Shown here: positions 1 through 8,714 of the stretch, piece by piece
Numbering within the stretch: position 1 is the first letter of the stretch
Layout of the letters: every line of letters starts with the position of its first letter
Assembly: GCF_004791025.1 (NCBI RefSeq)
Contig: NZ_SRUO01000002.1
Location: 620,001-684,000 of the forward strand
DNA from: Mesorhizobium sp. M4B.F.Ca.ET.203.01.1.1
GTDB taxonomy: Bacteria > Pseudomonadota > Alphaproteobacteria > Rhizobiales > Rhizobiaceae
Length of the DNA: 64,000 bases
Reading direction: 5' to 3'
Notes under the pieces: model-generated
What the model saw: the letters and a program-made list of their open reading frames with translations, nothing else
The model's database searches: none
Told to the model about the DNA's origin: nothing
Translations under genes and position numbers: made by a program

Positions 1-1500
1 CTGTCAGGGCCGGAGGAATTCGGCGGCCAGGGCCTGCCGACCATGCTGGCCGTCGCCGCGCTCGAAATGTGGAACTCCGCCGCCATGGCTTTCGGCATCG
101 GCCCGACGCTGAGCATGGGCGCGGTCGAGGCGCTCGACAAGCACGCCTCCGAGGCACTGAAGGAAAAATATCTGGCCAAGCTCGTTTCCGGCGAGTGGAT
201 GGGCACGATGAACCTGACCGAGCCGCAGGCGGGTTCCGACCTCGCCGCGCTGCGCACGCGCGCCGAACCTGCCGGTGACGGCACCTACCGCATCTTCGGC
301 CAGAAGATCTTCATCACCTATGGCGAGCACGACTTCACCGACAACATCGTCCATCTGGTGCTGGCGCGGCTGTCCGACGCGCCGGCCGGCACGCGCGGCA
401 TTTCGCTGTTCCTGGTGCCGAAATTCCTGGTCGGCGACGATGGCGCTCTCGGCGCCCGCAACGACGTTTTCTGCTCCGGCCTCGAGCACAAGCTCGGCAT
501 CCACGCCTCGCCGACCTGCACCATGATCTATGGCGACGGTTTTCAGGGCACGACTCCCGGTGCCATCGGCTGGCTGATCGGCGAGGAGAACAAGGGCCTG
601 GCCTGCATGTTCACCATGATGAACAATGCGAGGCTTGCCGTCGGCATGCAAGGCGTTGCGGTGGCCGAGACAGCGACGCAGAAAGCGATCGCCTACGCCA
701 ACGAGCGTCGCCAGGGCAAGGCGTCGGACTATTCAGGCTCCGGCATGGCGCCGATCGTCCATCACCCCGACGTGCAGCGCAATCTGCTCACCATGAAGGC
801 GCTGACCCAGATCGCGCGCGCCATCAGCTATTCTTGCGCCCATGCCCTCGACCGCGCTCGCGTCGGCGAAGGTGAGCCCGCCGCCAATTGGCGCGATCGC
901 GCCAATCTTTTGACGCCGCTGGCAAAAGCCTTTTCGACCGATGTCGGCGTCGAGGTCGCCTCCTTGGGCGTCCAGGTGCATGGCGGCATGGGCTTCATCG
1001 AGGAGACAGGCGCGGCCGCGCTCTACCGTGACGCTCGCATCGCGCCGATCTACGAAGGTACCAATGGCATCCAGGCGATCGACCTGGTGGCGCGCAAGCT
1101 GCCGCTCGGCGGCGGCGAACATGTGCATCAGTACATTGGCGAGTTGAAAGCGATGGCGGACGCGGTGCGTACGTCCAACATCGAAGGCTTCGGCCGCACC
1201 GCGGACAATCTCGATAGGGCGCTTACCGATCTCGACGAGGCGACACGCTTCCTGCAGACGCTGATGGCCGATGGCAAGGCTGATGCCGCCATGGCCGGGG
1301 CCACGCCTTATCTGCGTCTGATCTCGCTTGCCGCCGGCGGCGCCTATCTGGCGCAGGGTGGGCTTGCCGATCGCGGCCGCATCGCGCTCTGCCGCTTCTT
1401 TGCCGAAAACCTGCTCGGCGAGACGCGCGCCTTGAAGGAACGCGTCATCGACGGGTCCGAAAGCCTCGCCGCCGCAGGCAAGGCACTGATTTCCGCCTAG
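1..1500 (+). CDS. Acyl-CoA dehydrogenase, 5' end outside the window
   Basis: The frame is already open at base 1 (LSGPEEFGG...), so the true start lies upstream; 499 residues are visible. It should oxidise an acyl-CoA to the trans-2-enoyl-CoA using FAD in the cytoplasm. Visible family signatures are the FAD-contacting MNLTEPQAGSDL segment, QVHGGMGFIEE and DARIAPIYEGTNGIQ. About 130 residues follow this core, as in the ~590-residue DmdC/AidB-like subfamily of acyl-CoA dehydrogenases rather than the ~380-residue short form. An enoyl-CoA hydratase follows 28 bases downstream, which fits a beta-oxidation-type pair. The substrate cannot be told from sequence; methylmercaptopropionyl-CoA or a long-chain acyl-CoA are possible. 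Confidence 0.93.
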   Translation: MSGPEEFGGQGLPTMLAVAALEMWNSAAMAFGIGPTLSMGAVEALDKHASEALKEKYLAKLVSGEWMGTMNLTEPQAGSDLAALRTRAEPAGDGTYRIFGQKIFITYGEHDFTDNIVHLVLARLSDAPAGTRGISLFLVPKFLVGDDGALGARNDVFCSGLEHKLGIHASPTCTMIYGDGFQGTTPGAIGWLIGEENKGLACMFTMMNNARLAVGMQGVAVAETATQKAIAYANERRQGKASDYSGSGMAPIVHHPDVQRNLLTMKALTQIARAISYSCAHALDRARVGEGEPAANWRDRANLLTPLAKAFSTDVGVEVASLGVQVHGGMGFIEETGAAALYRDARIAPIYEGTNGIQAIDLVARKLPLGGGEHVHQYIGELKAMADAVRTSNIEGFGRTADNLDRALTDLDEATRFLQTLMADGKADAAMAGATPYLRLISLAAGGAYLAQGGLADRGRIALCRFFAENLLGETRALKERVIDGSESLAAAGKALISA

Positions 1501-1528
1501 AGCATCCTGACATGCGAAGGAACTGACC

Positions 1529-2284
1529 GTGACAGACCACATCCTCGTCGAGCGCCAGAGCGCCGTGCAGATCATCCGCATGAACCGGCCTGACAAGAAG
1601 AACGCGCTGACCCGCGCCATGTATGCGAAGATGTCGGCAGCCCTGGCCGAGGGCGACGCCGATCCGGCGGTGCGCGTGCATGTCTTCCTCGGCGTCCCCG
1701 GCGCCTTTTCTTCCGGCAACGACCTTGCCGACTTCCTGGTCATCGCCACCGGCGGCGAAGGCGGCACCGAGGTCTGGGATTTCCTGATGGCGCTGGCCAA
1801 GGTTGAAAAGCCGATGGTGTCGGGCGTCGACGGCATCGCGGTCGGCATCGGCACGACGCTCAATCTTCATTGCGACCTGACCTTCGCCACACCGCGCACC
1901 ATCTTCCGCACGCCTTTCGTCGACCTCGGCCTGGTGCCTGAGGCGGGCTCCAGCCTGCTCGCGCCGCGGATCCTCGGCCAGCAGGGCGCCTTCGCCCTGC
2001 TCGGTCTCGGCGAAGCTTTCTCAGCCGAGCGTGCGAAAGCCGCCGGCCTGATCTACGACGTCGTCGAGGAAGGCGCGCTGGAAGCCGCGGTTCTGGCCGC
2101 TGCCAACGAGATCGCCGCCAAGCCGCCGCAGGCGCTGAAGATCGCGCGCGACCTGATGCGCGGCTCGCGCGACGATCTCGTCGCCCGCATCAAGGTCGAA
2201 AGCGAGCATTTCCGCGAGCGCCTGAAATCCGAGGAAGCGCGCGCCGCGCTCACCGCCTTCATGACGCGCAAGAAAGCGAGCTGA
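1529..2284 (+). CDS. Enoyl-CoA hydratase/isomerase (crotonase family)
   Basis: A 251-residue protein, the usual crotonase length, starting with GTG preceded by GAAGGAAC as ribosome-binding site. The N-terminus IIRMNRPDKKNALT is the classic crotonase strand-helix, SSGNDLADFL is the oxyanion-hole segment and DLGLVPEAGSS the active-site region carrying one glutamate. It would hydrate or isomerise the product of the preceding dehydrogenase. The two genes are 28 bases apart and probably co-transcribed; an intrinsic terminator follows at 2324-2343. Exact substrate is unknown. Confidence 0.92.
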   Translation: MTDHILVERQSAVQIIRMNRPDKKNALTRAMYAKMSAALAEGDADPAVRVHVFLGVPGAFSSGNDLADFLVIATGGEGGTEVWDFLMALAKVEKPMVSGVDGIAVGIGTTLNLHCDLTFATPRTIFRTPFVDLGLVPEAGSSLLAPRILGQQGAFALLGLGEAFSAERAKAAGLIYDVVEEGALEAAVLAAANEIAAKPPQALKIARDLMRGSRDDLVARIKVESEHFRERLKSEEARAALTAFMTRKKAS

Positions 2285-2323
2285 TCCACGACACTGTCAG
2301 GTTGTGGCGGCTTCACGCGAAAC

Positions 2324-2343
2324 TCGCGTCAAACGCGATTTTT
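2324..2343 (+). terminator. Intrinsic terminator after the enoyl-CoA hydratase gene
   Basis: A perfect 6-bp stem TCGCGT / ACGCGA with a CAA loop is followed directly by five T. It lies 39 bases past the stop codon and separates the fatty-acid genes from the envelope operon that begins near 2416. Confidence 0.75.
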
Positions 2344-2415
2344 GATCTGTACACCGCGGTTCTCGCGTCCTATCCCACGAACCGACGGGGCGGGGGCCTG
2401 GTCGGTGGAGAGGAC

Positions 2416-2484
2416 ATGGCCCGCAACATCGCTGCCAAGACGCAACCTTCCGAAACGATCTGGGGCATGCATTTGACGGATTGA
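2416..2484 (+). CDS. Possible 22-residue leader ORF of the envelope operon
   Basis: ATG at 2416 is preceded by GGTGGAGAGGAC, a strong Shine-Dalgarno at good spacing, and opens a 22-codon frame (MARNIAAKTQPSETIWGMHL, then TD) ending in TGA at 2484, only 9 bases before the ATG of the large membrane protein gene. No homologue is recognised. It could be a translated leader coupling translation to the next gene, a real small protein, or chance. Nothing in the peptide (no run of one amino acid, no stem-loop alternatives seen) shows attenuation. Confidence 0.35.
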   Translation: MARNIAAKTQPSETIWGMHLTD

Positions 2485-2493
2485 GCGTCCGAC

Positions 2494-3819
2494 ATGTTTG
2501 CCGATGCCGCAAAGCCGCTGGCGCTGACCCTAAAACTCTGGTGGCGCTTCTGGCCGCAACTGGTCGCCATGGTGCTGCTGGGCATCGTGTTCGGTGACCT
2601 GTTCATGCAGATCGCCGCCCGCGCCGCCTTCCTCAACCACATGGCGGGGCTTGCGCTGCTGACGTTGGTCGCCCTGACGCAGCTCACCGTCACCGTCGCC
2701 ATGTTCCAGACGCTGCTGCCTGCCCTGCCGGCGACACGTGCCGCGCAGCAGGCGGCACGCAGCGAAGCTTCCGGCGAGGTGCCCAGCGGAGGCGCGCGGC
2801 TGGCGCGCATGGTCACCGTCGCGCTGCTGCCGTTCTTCGCCTACTACGCGGCCTGGGGGTTCCTGGGCGACACGGTGCGGCAATATTCGCGCGTCACGCT
2901 CGACATGGCGCCGTTCGGCGAAAGCGCGGGGAACGTGCTCGATGTGCTGGATTCGCGATGGCTTGTCCTGTCCGTCGCGATCTCATGGTTGATCCGGCGC
3001 TTCGCCAACGCAATGCAGAAGCGCGGCGAGGCGCGCTCCTTCTGGCAGATCGTCGTGGTGATCTGCGAGACAAACTGGATTTTCATCGGACTCTACGTCA
3101 TCTCGCGCTGGAAGGACGACGTCGTCGGCTGGTTGATGAGCCGCAACATCTTTTCCGTCCTGCAGGCCGCGGCGGACGGCATGGCCGCTCCCATCGCAAG
3201 CGCCTTCGCCGATCCCATGGTTCCCGTCGAGGTCACGTCCGTCGACACGACGGCCAGGCTGGTGAACCTGTTCTTCTATATGCTGCTGCCGGTGATCTGG
3301 CTGGTGCTGGCCGCGCTCATCTACGGCTACGACGTGCGTGACGACAAGGAACTGATGCGCGCGCATCAGCGCGTCGAACGCCTGGGCGCGCGCTACAGCA
3401 CCATTCCGAAATTCCTTCGCGATTTCGTCGAACACTTCATCAGCGGCTATCGCTCGCGCTATCTGCCGATCGCCAACGGTGTGCGCATCACGCTGAGCTC
3501 GGGCGTTGTGCTGGTCGTCACGCTGATCGTCGGCTACCGGCTGGTCGACTGGCTTGCCGCCTGGGCGTGGCTGGGCACGACGCGCCTCATCGGCCCGCAT
3601 GAGCTCGACACCTGGCAGGTTCTCTCGCATGGCGTTTCCTTGCTGTTCGGCAGTCCGTTCCAGGACTCATCGACCGGCATCCTCGTCGAGCCGCTGCGCA
3701 TCTGCTTCCTCGCCGCGATCCTCGAAACCGCATTCGCGTTGCCGAAGCGCCAGACCAGTGGAGGCGCGCAGCCCACCGGTCCGAAAGGCGCGGCGGAAGT
3801 CGAGGCGCAAAATGCTTGA
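2494..3819 (+). CDS. Polytopic membrane protein of unknown function
   Basis: This 441-residue protein is not recognised. It has about eight hydrophobic segments, roughly at residues 22-42, 50-72, 108-126, 152-166, 184-202, 253-277, 335-362 and 402-420, with a longer hydrophilic loop near 280-330 rich in Arg and Glu. No transport, kinase or ATPase motif is visible. It overlaps the next gene (ATG of that gene lies inside its last codons), and the next three genes encode single-anchor extracytoplasmic proteins, so it is probably the membrane core of a four-protein envelope assembly. That role is inference from gene order alone. Confidence 0.75.
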   Translation: MFADAAKPLALTLKLWWRFWPQLVAMVLLGIVFGDLFMQIAARAAFLNHMAGLALLTLVALTQLTVTVAMFQTLLPALPATRAAQQAARSEASGEVPSGGARLARMVTVALLPFFAYYAAWGFLGDTVRQYSRVTLDMAPFGESAGNVLDVLDSRWLVLSVAISWLIRRFANAMQKRGEARSFWQIVVVICETNWIFIGLYVISRWKDDVVGWLMSRNIFSVLQAAADGMAAPIASAFADPMVPVEVTSVDTTARLVNLFFYMLLPVIWLVLAALIYGYDVRDDKELMRAHQRVERLGARYSTIPKFLRDFVEHFISGYRSRYLPIANGVRITLSSGVVLVVTLIVGYRLVDWLAAWAWLGTTRLIGPHELDTWQVLSHGVSLLFGSPFQDSSTGILVEPLRICFLAAILETAFALPKRQTSGGAQPTGPKGAAEVEAQNA

Positions 3820-4405
3820 GGCCGCCCGCTCGCGTCTGAAAGCCGGGATCGTTGCCGGTATCGGCACCGCGGCGGCGATTGCCGTTGCCGGTGTCCTGGG
3901 CGCCTTCGGCGCAAGGCACGAGCCGATGCCCGTTCTGGCGCAAACCAGTCGGATCGAAACCGGCCAGTGGCTGCTGCAACCATTGAAGGCCTACGTCACC
4001 GACGGGAAGCATGCTTATGGCGCGCCGCTCAAGCCTGGCGGGAAAGCGCTCGTCCTCGAAGTCGAAATGACCAACCGCACGGCAAAGTCCTCGAAGGATT
4101 ATTTCGAGATCCTGCGAGCGAGCCAAACAGCGGTCGATGCCGCGACAAAGCCTTTCATCGTGCTGATGCGCGACTCGACGCTGTCGCCGGAACTGCATCC
4201 CGGCATGCCGGAGCGCATGGCCTACATCTGGGAAATGCAGCCTGGCGTGGTGTCGCCGACGAGCTTCGACCTGATGGTCATCGGCAAGACCTATAAGCAG
4301 CGTGACAACCTCTACGGGTTGCCCGGCTGGTTCAATCCGACGCCGATCGGCACGCTGACGCTTGCGGTCGGTGCCGGGCCGGACAAGGCGCAGGTCCAGC
4401 CATGA
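3812..4405 (+). CDS. Membrane-anchored extracytoplasmic protein, Ig-like (DUF4352-like?)
   Basis: The start is taken at ATG 3812, which overlaps the stop of the upstream gene (ATGCTTGA) and gives a 197-residue protein; the frame is open further upstream but only inside the neighbouring gene. Residues ~11-33 form one hydrophobic segment (an uncleaved anchor or signal sequence), then about 160 residues predicted to be outside the membrane. The segment KALVLEVEMTNRTAKSSKDY looks like the strand pattern of DUF4352-type Ig-like domains. This is a weak resemblance judged by eye. Function unknown; first of three similarly built proteins in the operon. Confidence 0.7.
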   Translation: MLEAARSRLKAGIVAGIGTAAAIAVAGVLGAFGARHEPMPVLAQTSRIETGQWLLQPLKAYVTDGKHAYGAPLKPGGKALVLEVEMTNRTAKSSKDYFEILRASQTAVDAATKPFIVLMRDSTLSPELHPGMPERMAYIWEMQPGVVSPTSFDLMVIGKTYKQRDNLYGLPGWFNPTPIGTLTLAVGAGPDKAQVQP

Positions 4406-4980
4406 TGCGGAAGATGGCCAACGTCATCCTGCTGCTCCTCGCGACCGCCCTCTGTTACGGCCTGCAAGTGTCGAAGCCGCACTATGCCGAACTGATCGGA
4501 CCGATCCCGGCCTACGGCAAGCTGGGCGATGCGGTTGTCGGGCGCGGCTTCGAGGCGCGCGCCGCAAAGGTGGCCTTCTCGCGCAACCTGAAGGTCGACA
4601 GATATGGCCAGACCAAAGTGTTCACGACTGGCGGCATCTGGGCGGTGGTGACGGTCGAGTTTGCGGCAAGTGCGCAATCGACGACGGTAGCGGTCGCTTC
4701 CTGGCGCGGTCCTACGGGCCTCGCCTATGACCAGACCGAACGGCTGTCCTTTGCCGATGGCCTGCTTCCCGTGGCCATCGATCCCGGCCTGCCGAAAAAG
4801 GCGAGGCTGATCTTCGAAGTACGGCCGGACGAGGTGAGCAATGCCACATTGCTGATCTCCGAGAAACTGATGTCGGCGCTCGACTCGCAGGCCGAGATCT
4901 CGCTCGGGCCGGTTGCTGCCGGAGCTGACGGCTTGCCCGCCGAGACTGTCGACACGCTCGATCTGACGCAGCCGATCTGA
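4402..4980 (+). CDS. Membrane-anchored extracytoplasmic protein, second of three
   Basis: ATG at 4402 overlaps the preceding TGA (ATGA), indicating translational coupling. The 192-residue product has an N-terminal hydrophobic segment (residues ~7-20) followed by a hydrophilic beta-rich region. GGIWAVVTVEFAA and ARLIFEVRPDEV resemble the alternating strands of the proteins on either side, so the three may be diverged paralogues. No catalytic motif or cysteine pair is seen. Function unknown. Confidence 0.7.
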   Translation: MMRKMANVILLLLATALCYGLQVSKPHYAELIGPIPAYGKLGDAVVGRGFEARAAKVAFSRNLKVDRYGQTKVFTTGGIWAVVTVEFAASAQSTTVAVASWRGPTGLAYDQTERLSFADGLLPVAIDPGLPKKARLIFEVRPDEVSNATLLISEKLMSALDSQAEISLGPVAAGADGLPAETVDTLDLTQPI

Positions 4981-4995
4981 AGGGGATGGCGCCAA

Positions 4996-5565
4996 ATGAC
5001 GGCAAGGAGTCTGGATTGGGAGAGCGGGCAGGGCGAACGGAAATGGCGTCGCCGCAGCCTTTGGGCTCTCCTCCTGCTCGTTCCGCTGGCACTGGCCGGG
5101 CAGGCCTATGACAGCGTCAAGACGCTGCTGGGCGGCGAGGATCTGTTTCCGCGCCAGGTCGCCTGGGGACAGAGCGCGCATTTCGGTGGCAGCGACTGGA
5201 AACTGACCGATCTGCGCGGCGCCTTCGGCATGTCGAGCCTGCCGCCGGATTCGGTGCCGGTGCTGGCCGACTTCTCCGTAAAGGTTGGCGATCCCGATCT
5301 CCAGAAACTCTGGCTTGGGTGCAAGGTGATGCTGATCGATGCCGAAGGCCGGCGCTGGTCGCCGACATCGGCGGTGTCGCTGAAAGCGCCGGGCGATGTC
5401 CACACCTGCGTGTCGGCGATCTTCTCCGGCGCCAGACGCGGCGATACGTTGAATTTGCGTGAGACGTTCCTGGTGCCGAGGCAGGCGACCAAGACGATAC
5501 GCCCGGCGGTCGGCCTCGCCAGCGAGAGGCCGCATTTCCTGTTCTTCCAACTAGAGAAGGATTGA
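4996..5565 (+). CDS. Membrane-anchored extracytoplasmic protein, third of three
   Basis: A 189-residue protein whose basic N-terminus (GERKWRRRSLW) precedes one membrane segment at ~25-38, giving a positive-inside single anchor with the remainder outside. Two cysteines (in WLGCKVML and VHTCVSAIF) could form a disulfide. It starts 15 bases after the preceding gene, behind AAGGGGATGG. Its layout matches the two genes upstream. Function unknown. The operon ends here, facing the convergent pdxH stop 16 bases away. Confidence 0.7.
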   Translation: MTARSLDWESGQGERKWRRRSLWALLLLVPLALAGQAYDSVKTLLGGEDLFPRQVAWGQSAHFGGSDWKLTDLRGAFGMSSLPPDSVPVLADFSVKVGDPDLQKLWLGCKVMLIDAEGRRWSPTSAVSLKAPGDVHTCVSAIFSGARRGDTLNLRETFLVPRQATKTIRPAVGLASERPHFLFFQLEKD

Positions 5566-5581
5566 TCTCCGGCGCATCCAG

Positions 5582-6199
5582 CTAGGGATAGAGCCGCGCC
5601 TTGTCCCAGCCGCCTTCCGCGTTGCGCGAGAAGACCAGCCGGTCATGCAGGCGGAACGGCCGGTCGTGCCAGAACTCGATCGACTGCGGCACGATGCGGA
5701 AGCCCGACCAGTGTTTTGGCCGAGGGATCTCGCCGATCGGGTAACGCGCGGTGTATTCGGCCACCGCCTTCTCCAGCGCGAAGCGGCTTTCCAGCGGCCG
5801 TGACTGTTTCGAGGCCCAGGCGCCGATGCGGCTGCCGCGCGGCCGCGTCGCGTAATAGGCGTCGGCCTCGGCGTCGCTGACGATCTCCACCGGGCCGCGC
5901 ACGCGCACCTGCCGGCGCAGCGACTTCCAGTGGAAGCACATCGCCGCCTTCATGCTGCCAAGAATCTCGCGGCCCTTGGCGCTTTCGAAATTCGTGTAGA
6001 AGACGAAACCGCCTTCATCGAACCCTTTCAGCAGCACCATCCGCACGTCAGGCATGCCATCGGCATCGACGGTCGCCAGCGCCACGCCGTTGGGGTCGTT
6101 GGGCTCGCTCCTGGTCGCGTCCTCCAACCAGGCGGCAAACAGCCGGAACGGCTCGGCTGCTTCGGTAAAGTCACTCGTTGTTAACTCAGTTTCGCTCAT
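5582..6199 (-). CDS. pdxH: Pyridoxamine 5'-phosphate oxidase
   Basis: PdxH uses FMN and O2 to convert pyridoxamine or pyridoxine 5'-phosphate to pyridoxal 5'-phosphate, the last step of vitamin B6 synthesis and salvage. The 205-residue product (usual length ~200-215) carries the FMN-binding segment [35 protein letters not shown] and the C-terminal [11 protein letters not shown]...WDKARLYP, which is the family's conserved end. The frame stays open upstream, but [11 protein letters not shown] at 6199 is the normal N-terminus. It diverges from the surface lipoprotein gene with a 52-base gap. Confidence 0.97.
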   Translation of the reverse strand: MSETELTTSDFTEAAEPFRLFAAWLEDATRSEPNDPNGVALATVDADGMPDVRMVLLKGFDEGGFVFYTNFESAKGREILGSMKAAMCFHWKSLRRQVRVRGPVEIVSDAEADAYYATRPRGSRIGAWASKQSRPLESRFALEKAVAEYTARYPIGEIPRPKHWSGFRIVPQSIEFWHDRPFRLHDRLVFSRNAEGGWDKARLYP

Positions 6200-6251
6200 A
6201 GTTTTCCAAATTCTTACCGTAGCCGGAGGACATTGCCTGTTGTCGCGCATC

Positions 6252-6704
6252 ATGCAAGCTTTTGACAGCAGGCAAAGGGGCGTTATCGCTTCGGCCAGCG
6301 TCAGGCTGATGGTCGCGGCCATGGCCCTGCCGCTAGCCGCTTGCGGCGCCGGCGGCTTCAGTCTGGAGAAGGCGGAAATCGACCGCTCGATCGTCACCGC
6401 CAGCGCGCCTTCCTCGCCCGCCGCGCCGGCGAGCGGCGATGAGGACTCGGATCAGACCACCATCGGCAATGCCGTCTCATCGGCCGACATCCGGGAACTT
6501 GGCGGCCAGGGGGTGCCATGGGCGAATGTCGGCACCGGGTCGCGCGGCTCGATCACTGAAATGGTCGAACTGAAGGACGCCGGCCTGACCTGCCGCCGCT
6601 TCACCGCCTCGCGCGAGAGTTTCGACGGCGTGTCGCTGTTCAAGGGCCAGCTCTGCATGGCCGCCGCCGGCGGCTGGCACATGCAGGAATTCAAGGCGCT
6701 CTGA
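6252..6704 (+). CDS. Surface-antigen-type lipoprotein (RT0821/Lpp0805-like)
   Basis: A 150-residue exported lipoprotein: basic N-terminus, hydrophobic stretch ([11 protein letters not shown]) and lipobox LAAC at residues ~29-32. The C-terminal ~45 residues ([11 protein letters not shown]...[13 protein letters not shown]) match the pattern of the RT0821/Lpp0805 surface protein domain, with its paired cysteines and closing Gly-Trp. The middle is Ser/Pro/Ala-rich linker. Role in the envelope unknown. ATG 6252 is chosen because it places the signal peptide at the N-terminus; the frame is open further upstream inside the divergent pdxH. Confidence 0.72.
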   Translation: MQAFDSRQRGVIASASVRLMVAAMALPLAACGAGGFSLEKAEIDRSIVTASAPSSPAAPASGDEDSDQTTIGNAVSSADIRELGGQGVPWANVGTGSRGSITEMVELKDAGLTCRRFTASRESFDGVSLFKGQLCMAAAGGWHMQEFKAL

Positions 6705-6741
6705 ATTCAGTCGCCGATCGCGTCTTGCGCCACTGGAATTT

Positions 6742-6767
6742 CTTCCTATGCGAGCGCATATAGGAAG
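6742..6767 (+). terminator. Hairpin between lipoprotein gene and J-domain gene
   Basis: CTTCCTATGCG pairs with CGCATATAGGAAG as an 11-bp stem with a two-base bulge and an AG loop. It lies 37 bases past the lipoprotein stop and 36 bases before the J-protein start. There is no T run directly after it, so it is either a weak terminator or a structure in the leader of the downstream gene. Confidence 0.45.
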
Positions 6768-6803
6768 CGACCATGAACTCATTTTCTCTTGCAGGCAGGA
6801 TTA

Positions 6804-7736
6804 ATGCGCGACCCCTATGAGGTGCTGGGCGTTGCCAAAAACGCATCGGCGAAGGACATAAAATCGGCGTACCGCAAGCTCGCCAAGAAGCATCATCCGG
6901 ACCAGAATCCGAATGATCCCAAGGCGAAGGACCGTTTTGCCGCCGCCAACCAGGCCTACGAGATCGTCGGCGACGAGAAAAACCGCGCCGCATTCGATCG
7001 CGGTGAGATCGACGCCGACGGCAAGCCGAAATTCCAGGGTTTCGAGGGCGCTGCCGGCGGTGGCGACCCGTTCGCAGGCTTTCGCCGACAGCAAGGCCCG
7101 GGCGGCGCGCATTTCGAATTCCGCTCGGGCAGGCCGGGCGGCGATCCGTTCGATGGCAACAGCGACATCTTCAGCCAAATCTTCGGCGACGCCTTCTCCG
7201 GCGCCCGCGGCGCCGGCAGGAGCGGCGACCGCCGTCAGCCGGTCCAGGCCGCCGACCTCAACGTCACGCTCGACGTCACCATCGAGGAGGCCGCCACCGC
7301 CGACAAGGTGACGGCGATGTTCCCCGACGGTCGCAAGATGGCGGTGAAGCTGCCGGCCTATGTCGAGGACGGCCAGACCATCCGTCTGAAGGGCCAGGGC
7401 GAGCAGGGACCGGGCCAGCCGGGCGACGCGCTGGTCAAGATCCATATCCGCCGCCATCCGCGCTACCGTGTCGAGGGTCGCGACCTGCATGCCGATCTGC
7501 CGGTGGCGCTGGCCGACGCGGTGCTGGGCGCCAAGGTGGCGGTCGAGACACCAACCGGCCGCCTCGCGGTCAATGTCCCGGCATGGTCGAGCTCCGACAA
7601 GGTGCTGCGGCTGAAAGGCAGGGGTTTGCCGGAGAAAACCGGCGGCCATGGCGATCTCTATGTCCATGTCAGGCTGATGCTGCCCGAGGGCGGCGACAGC
7701 GAGCTGGAAGCGCTGATGCGTCGCCAAAAGGGCTGA
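6804..7736 (+). CDS. J-domain co-chaperone (CbpA/DnaJ class B type)
   Basis: The N-terminal ~70 residues are a J domain with the HPD signature (KKHHPDQNP) that stimulates DnaK ATPase. A Gly/Phe-rich stretch follows (~85-150), then the C-terminal substrate-binding beta domains (~160-305) with no CxxCxGxG zinc-finger repeats, making it the CbpA-like class rather than true DnaJ. At 310 residues it matches that class. The start is set at MRDPYEVLG behind GGCAGGA; an upstream TTG at 6789 is less likely. A hairpin lies in the leader. Confidence 0.9.
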   Translation: MRDPYEVLGVAKNASAKDIKSAYRKLAKKHHPDQNPNDPKAKDRFAAANQAYEIVGDEKNRAAFDRGEIDADGKPKFQGFEGAAGGGDPFAGFRRQQGPGGAHFEFRSGRPGGDPFDGNSDIFSQIFGDAFSGARGAGRSGDRRQPVQAADLNVTLDVTIEEAATADKVTAMFPDGRKMAVKLPAYVEDGQTIRLKGQGEQGPGQPGDALVKIHIRRHPRYRVEGRDLHADLPVALADAVLGAKVAVETPTGRLAVNVPAWSSSDKVLRLKGRGLPEKTGGHGDLYVHVRLMLPEGGDSELEALMRRQKG

Positions 7737-7843
7737 GCTTTGGAGTTTTCTCCCCCGGACAGTCCGCTTTGAGCGCTTGAAGGGGCTCTGTGCCTGTGCG
7801 ATAGGCTCTCCACAAAGCAGACATTCTTGCGGAGAACGCTCAC

Positions 7844-8662
7844 ATGGCGGGTGGACAGGGCCTGATGGCCGGCAAGCGCGGGCTGATCCTCGGCGTTGCG
7901 AACAATCGGTCGATCGCCTTCGGCATCGCCAAGGCGTGCGTCGATCATGGCGCCGAGATCGCGCTGACCTATCAGGGCGAAGCCTTCAAGAAGCGCGTCG
8001 AGCCGCTGGCGGCGGAGCTCAACGCCCATGTCGCCGGTCATTGCGACGTCACCGACCCGGCAAGCCTTGATGCCGTCTTCGCAGACATCGCCAAACATTG
8101 GGGCAAGCTCGACTTCCTCGTCCACGCCATCGCGTTTTCCGACAAGGACGAATTGACCGGCCGTTATGTCGAGACGACGCGCGACAATTTCCTGCGCACC
8201 ATGGACATCTCGGTGTTCTCTTTCACCACCATCGCCAAGCGCGCCGAGCCGCTGATGACCGATGGCGGCTCGCTGTTGACGCTGACCTATTACGGCGCCG
8301 AAAAGGTGATGCCGCACTACAACGTCATGGGTGTGGCAAAGGCGGCGCTGGAAGCGAGCGTGCGTTATCTCGCCGTCGATCTCGGCGCCAAGAAGATCCG
8401 CGTCAACGCCATCTCCGCCGGCCCGATCAAGACGCTTGCCGCCTCCGGCATCGGCGACTTCCGCTACATCCTGAAGTGGAACGAGTACAACGCGCCGCTG
8501 AAGCAGACGGTCACCCAGGAAGAGGTCGGCGATTCCGGCGTCTATTTCCTGTCGGATCTGTCGCGCGGCGTTACCGGCGAGGTCCATCACGTCGATTCTG
8601 GCTACCACGTCGTCGGCATGAAGGCGGTCGACGCGCCCGACATCTCGACCGTCAAGGAATAG
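7844..8662 (+). CDS. fabI: Enoyl-[acyl-carrier-protein] reductase (NADH)
   Basis: FabI reduces trans-2-enoyl-ACP in the last step of each fatty-acid elongation cycle. The 272-residue protein has the SDR-type nucleotide-binding segment GVANNRSIAFGIA (residues ~17-29) and the FabI catalytic Tyr-x6-Lys at Y159 and K166 (HYNVMGVAK), with the conserved IRVNAISAGPIKTLAA and HHVDSGYHVVGM segments. The start ATG at 7844 is preceded by GGAGAA. A histidine phosphatase gene follows after 52 bases. Rhizobia often carry two FabI copies; whether this one is essential cannot be judged here. Confidence 0.95.
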   Translation: MAGGQGLMAGKRGLILGVANNRSIAFGIAKACVDHGAEIALTYQGEAFKKRVEPLAAELNAHVAGHCDVTDPASLDAVFADIAKHWGKLDFLVHAIAFSDKDELTGRYVETTRDNFLRTMDISVFSFTTIAKRAEPLMTDGGSLLTLTYYGAEKVMPHYNVMGVAKAALEASVRYLAVDLGAKKIRVNAISAGPIKTLAASGIGDFRYILKWNEYNAPLKQTVTQEEVGDSGVYFLSDLSRGVTGEVHHVDSGYHVVGMKAVDAPDISTVKE

Positions 8663-8714
8663 TTCTCTCCGCCGGCCCTCCGCCCAGACCCTGGCCCGAC
8701 CTCCGGAAGACCTG

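Noticed and set aside
7737..7843. Possible small gene between the J-protein gene and fabI
   Set aside because: A frame continues from 7583 into this gap, but it is out of phase with real genes, has no ribosome-binding site and no recognisable product.
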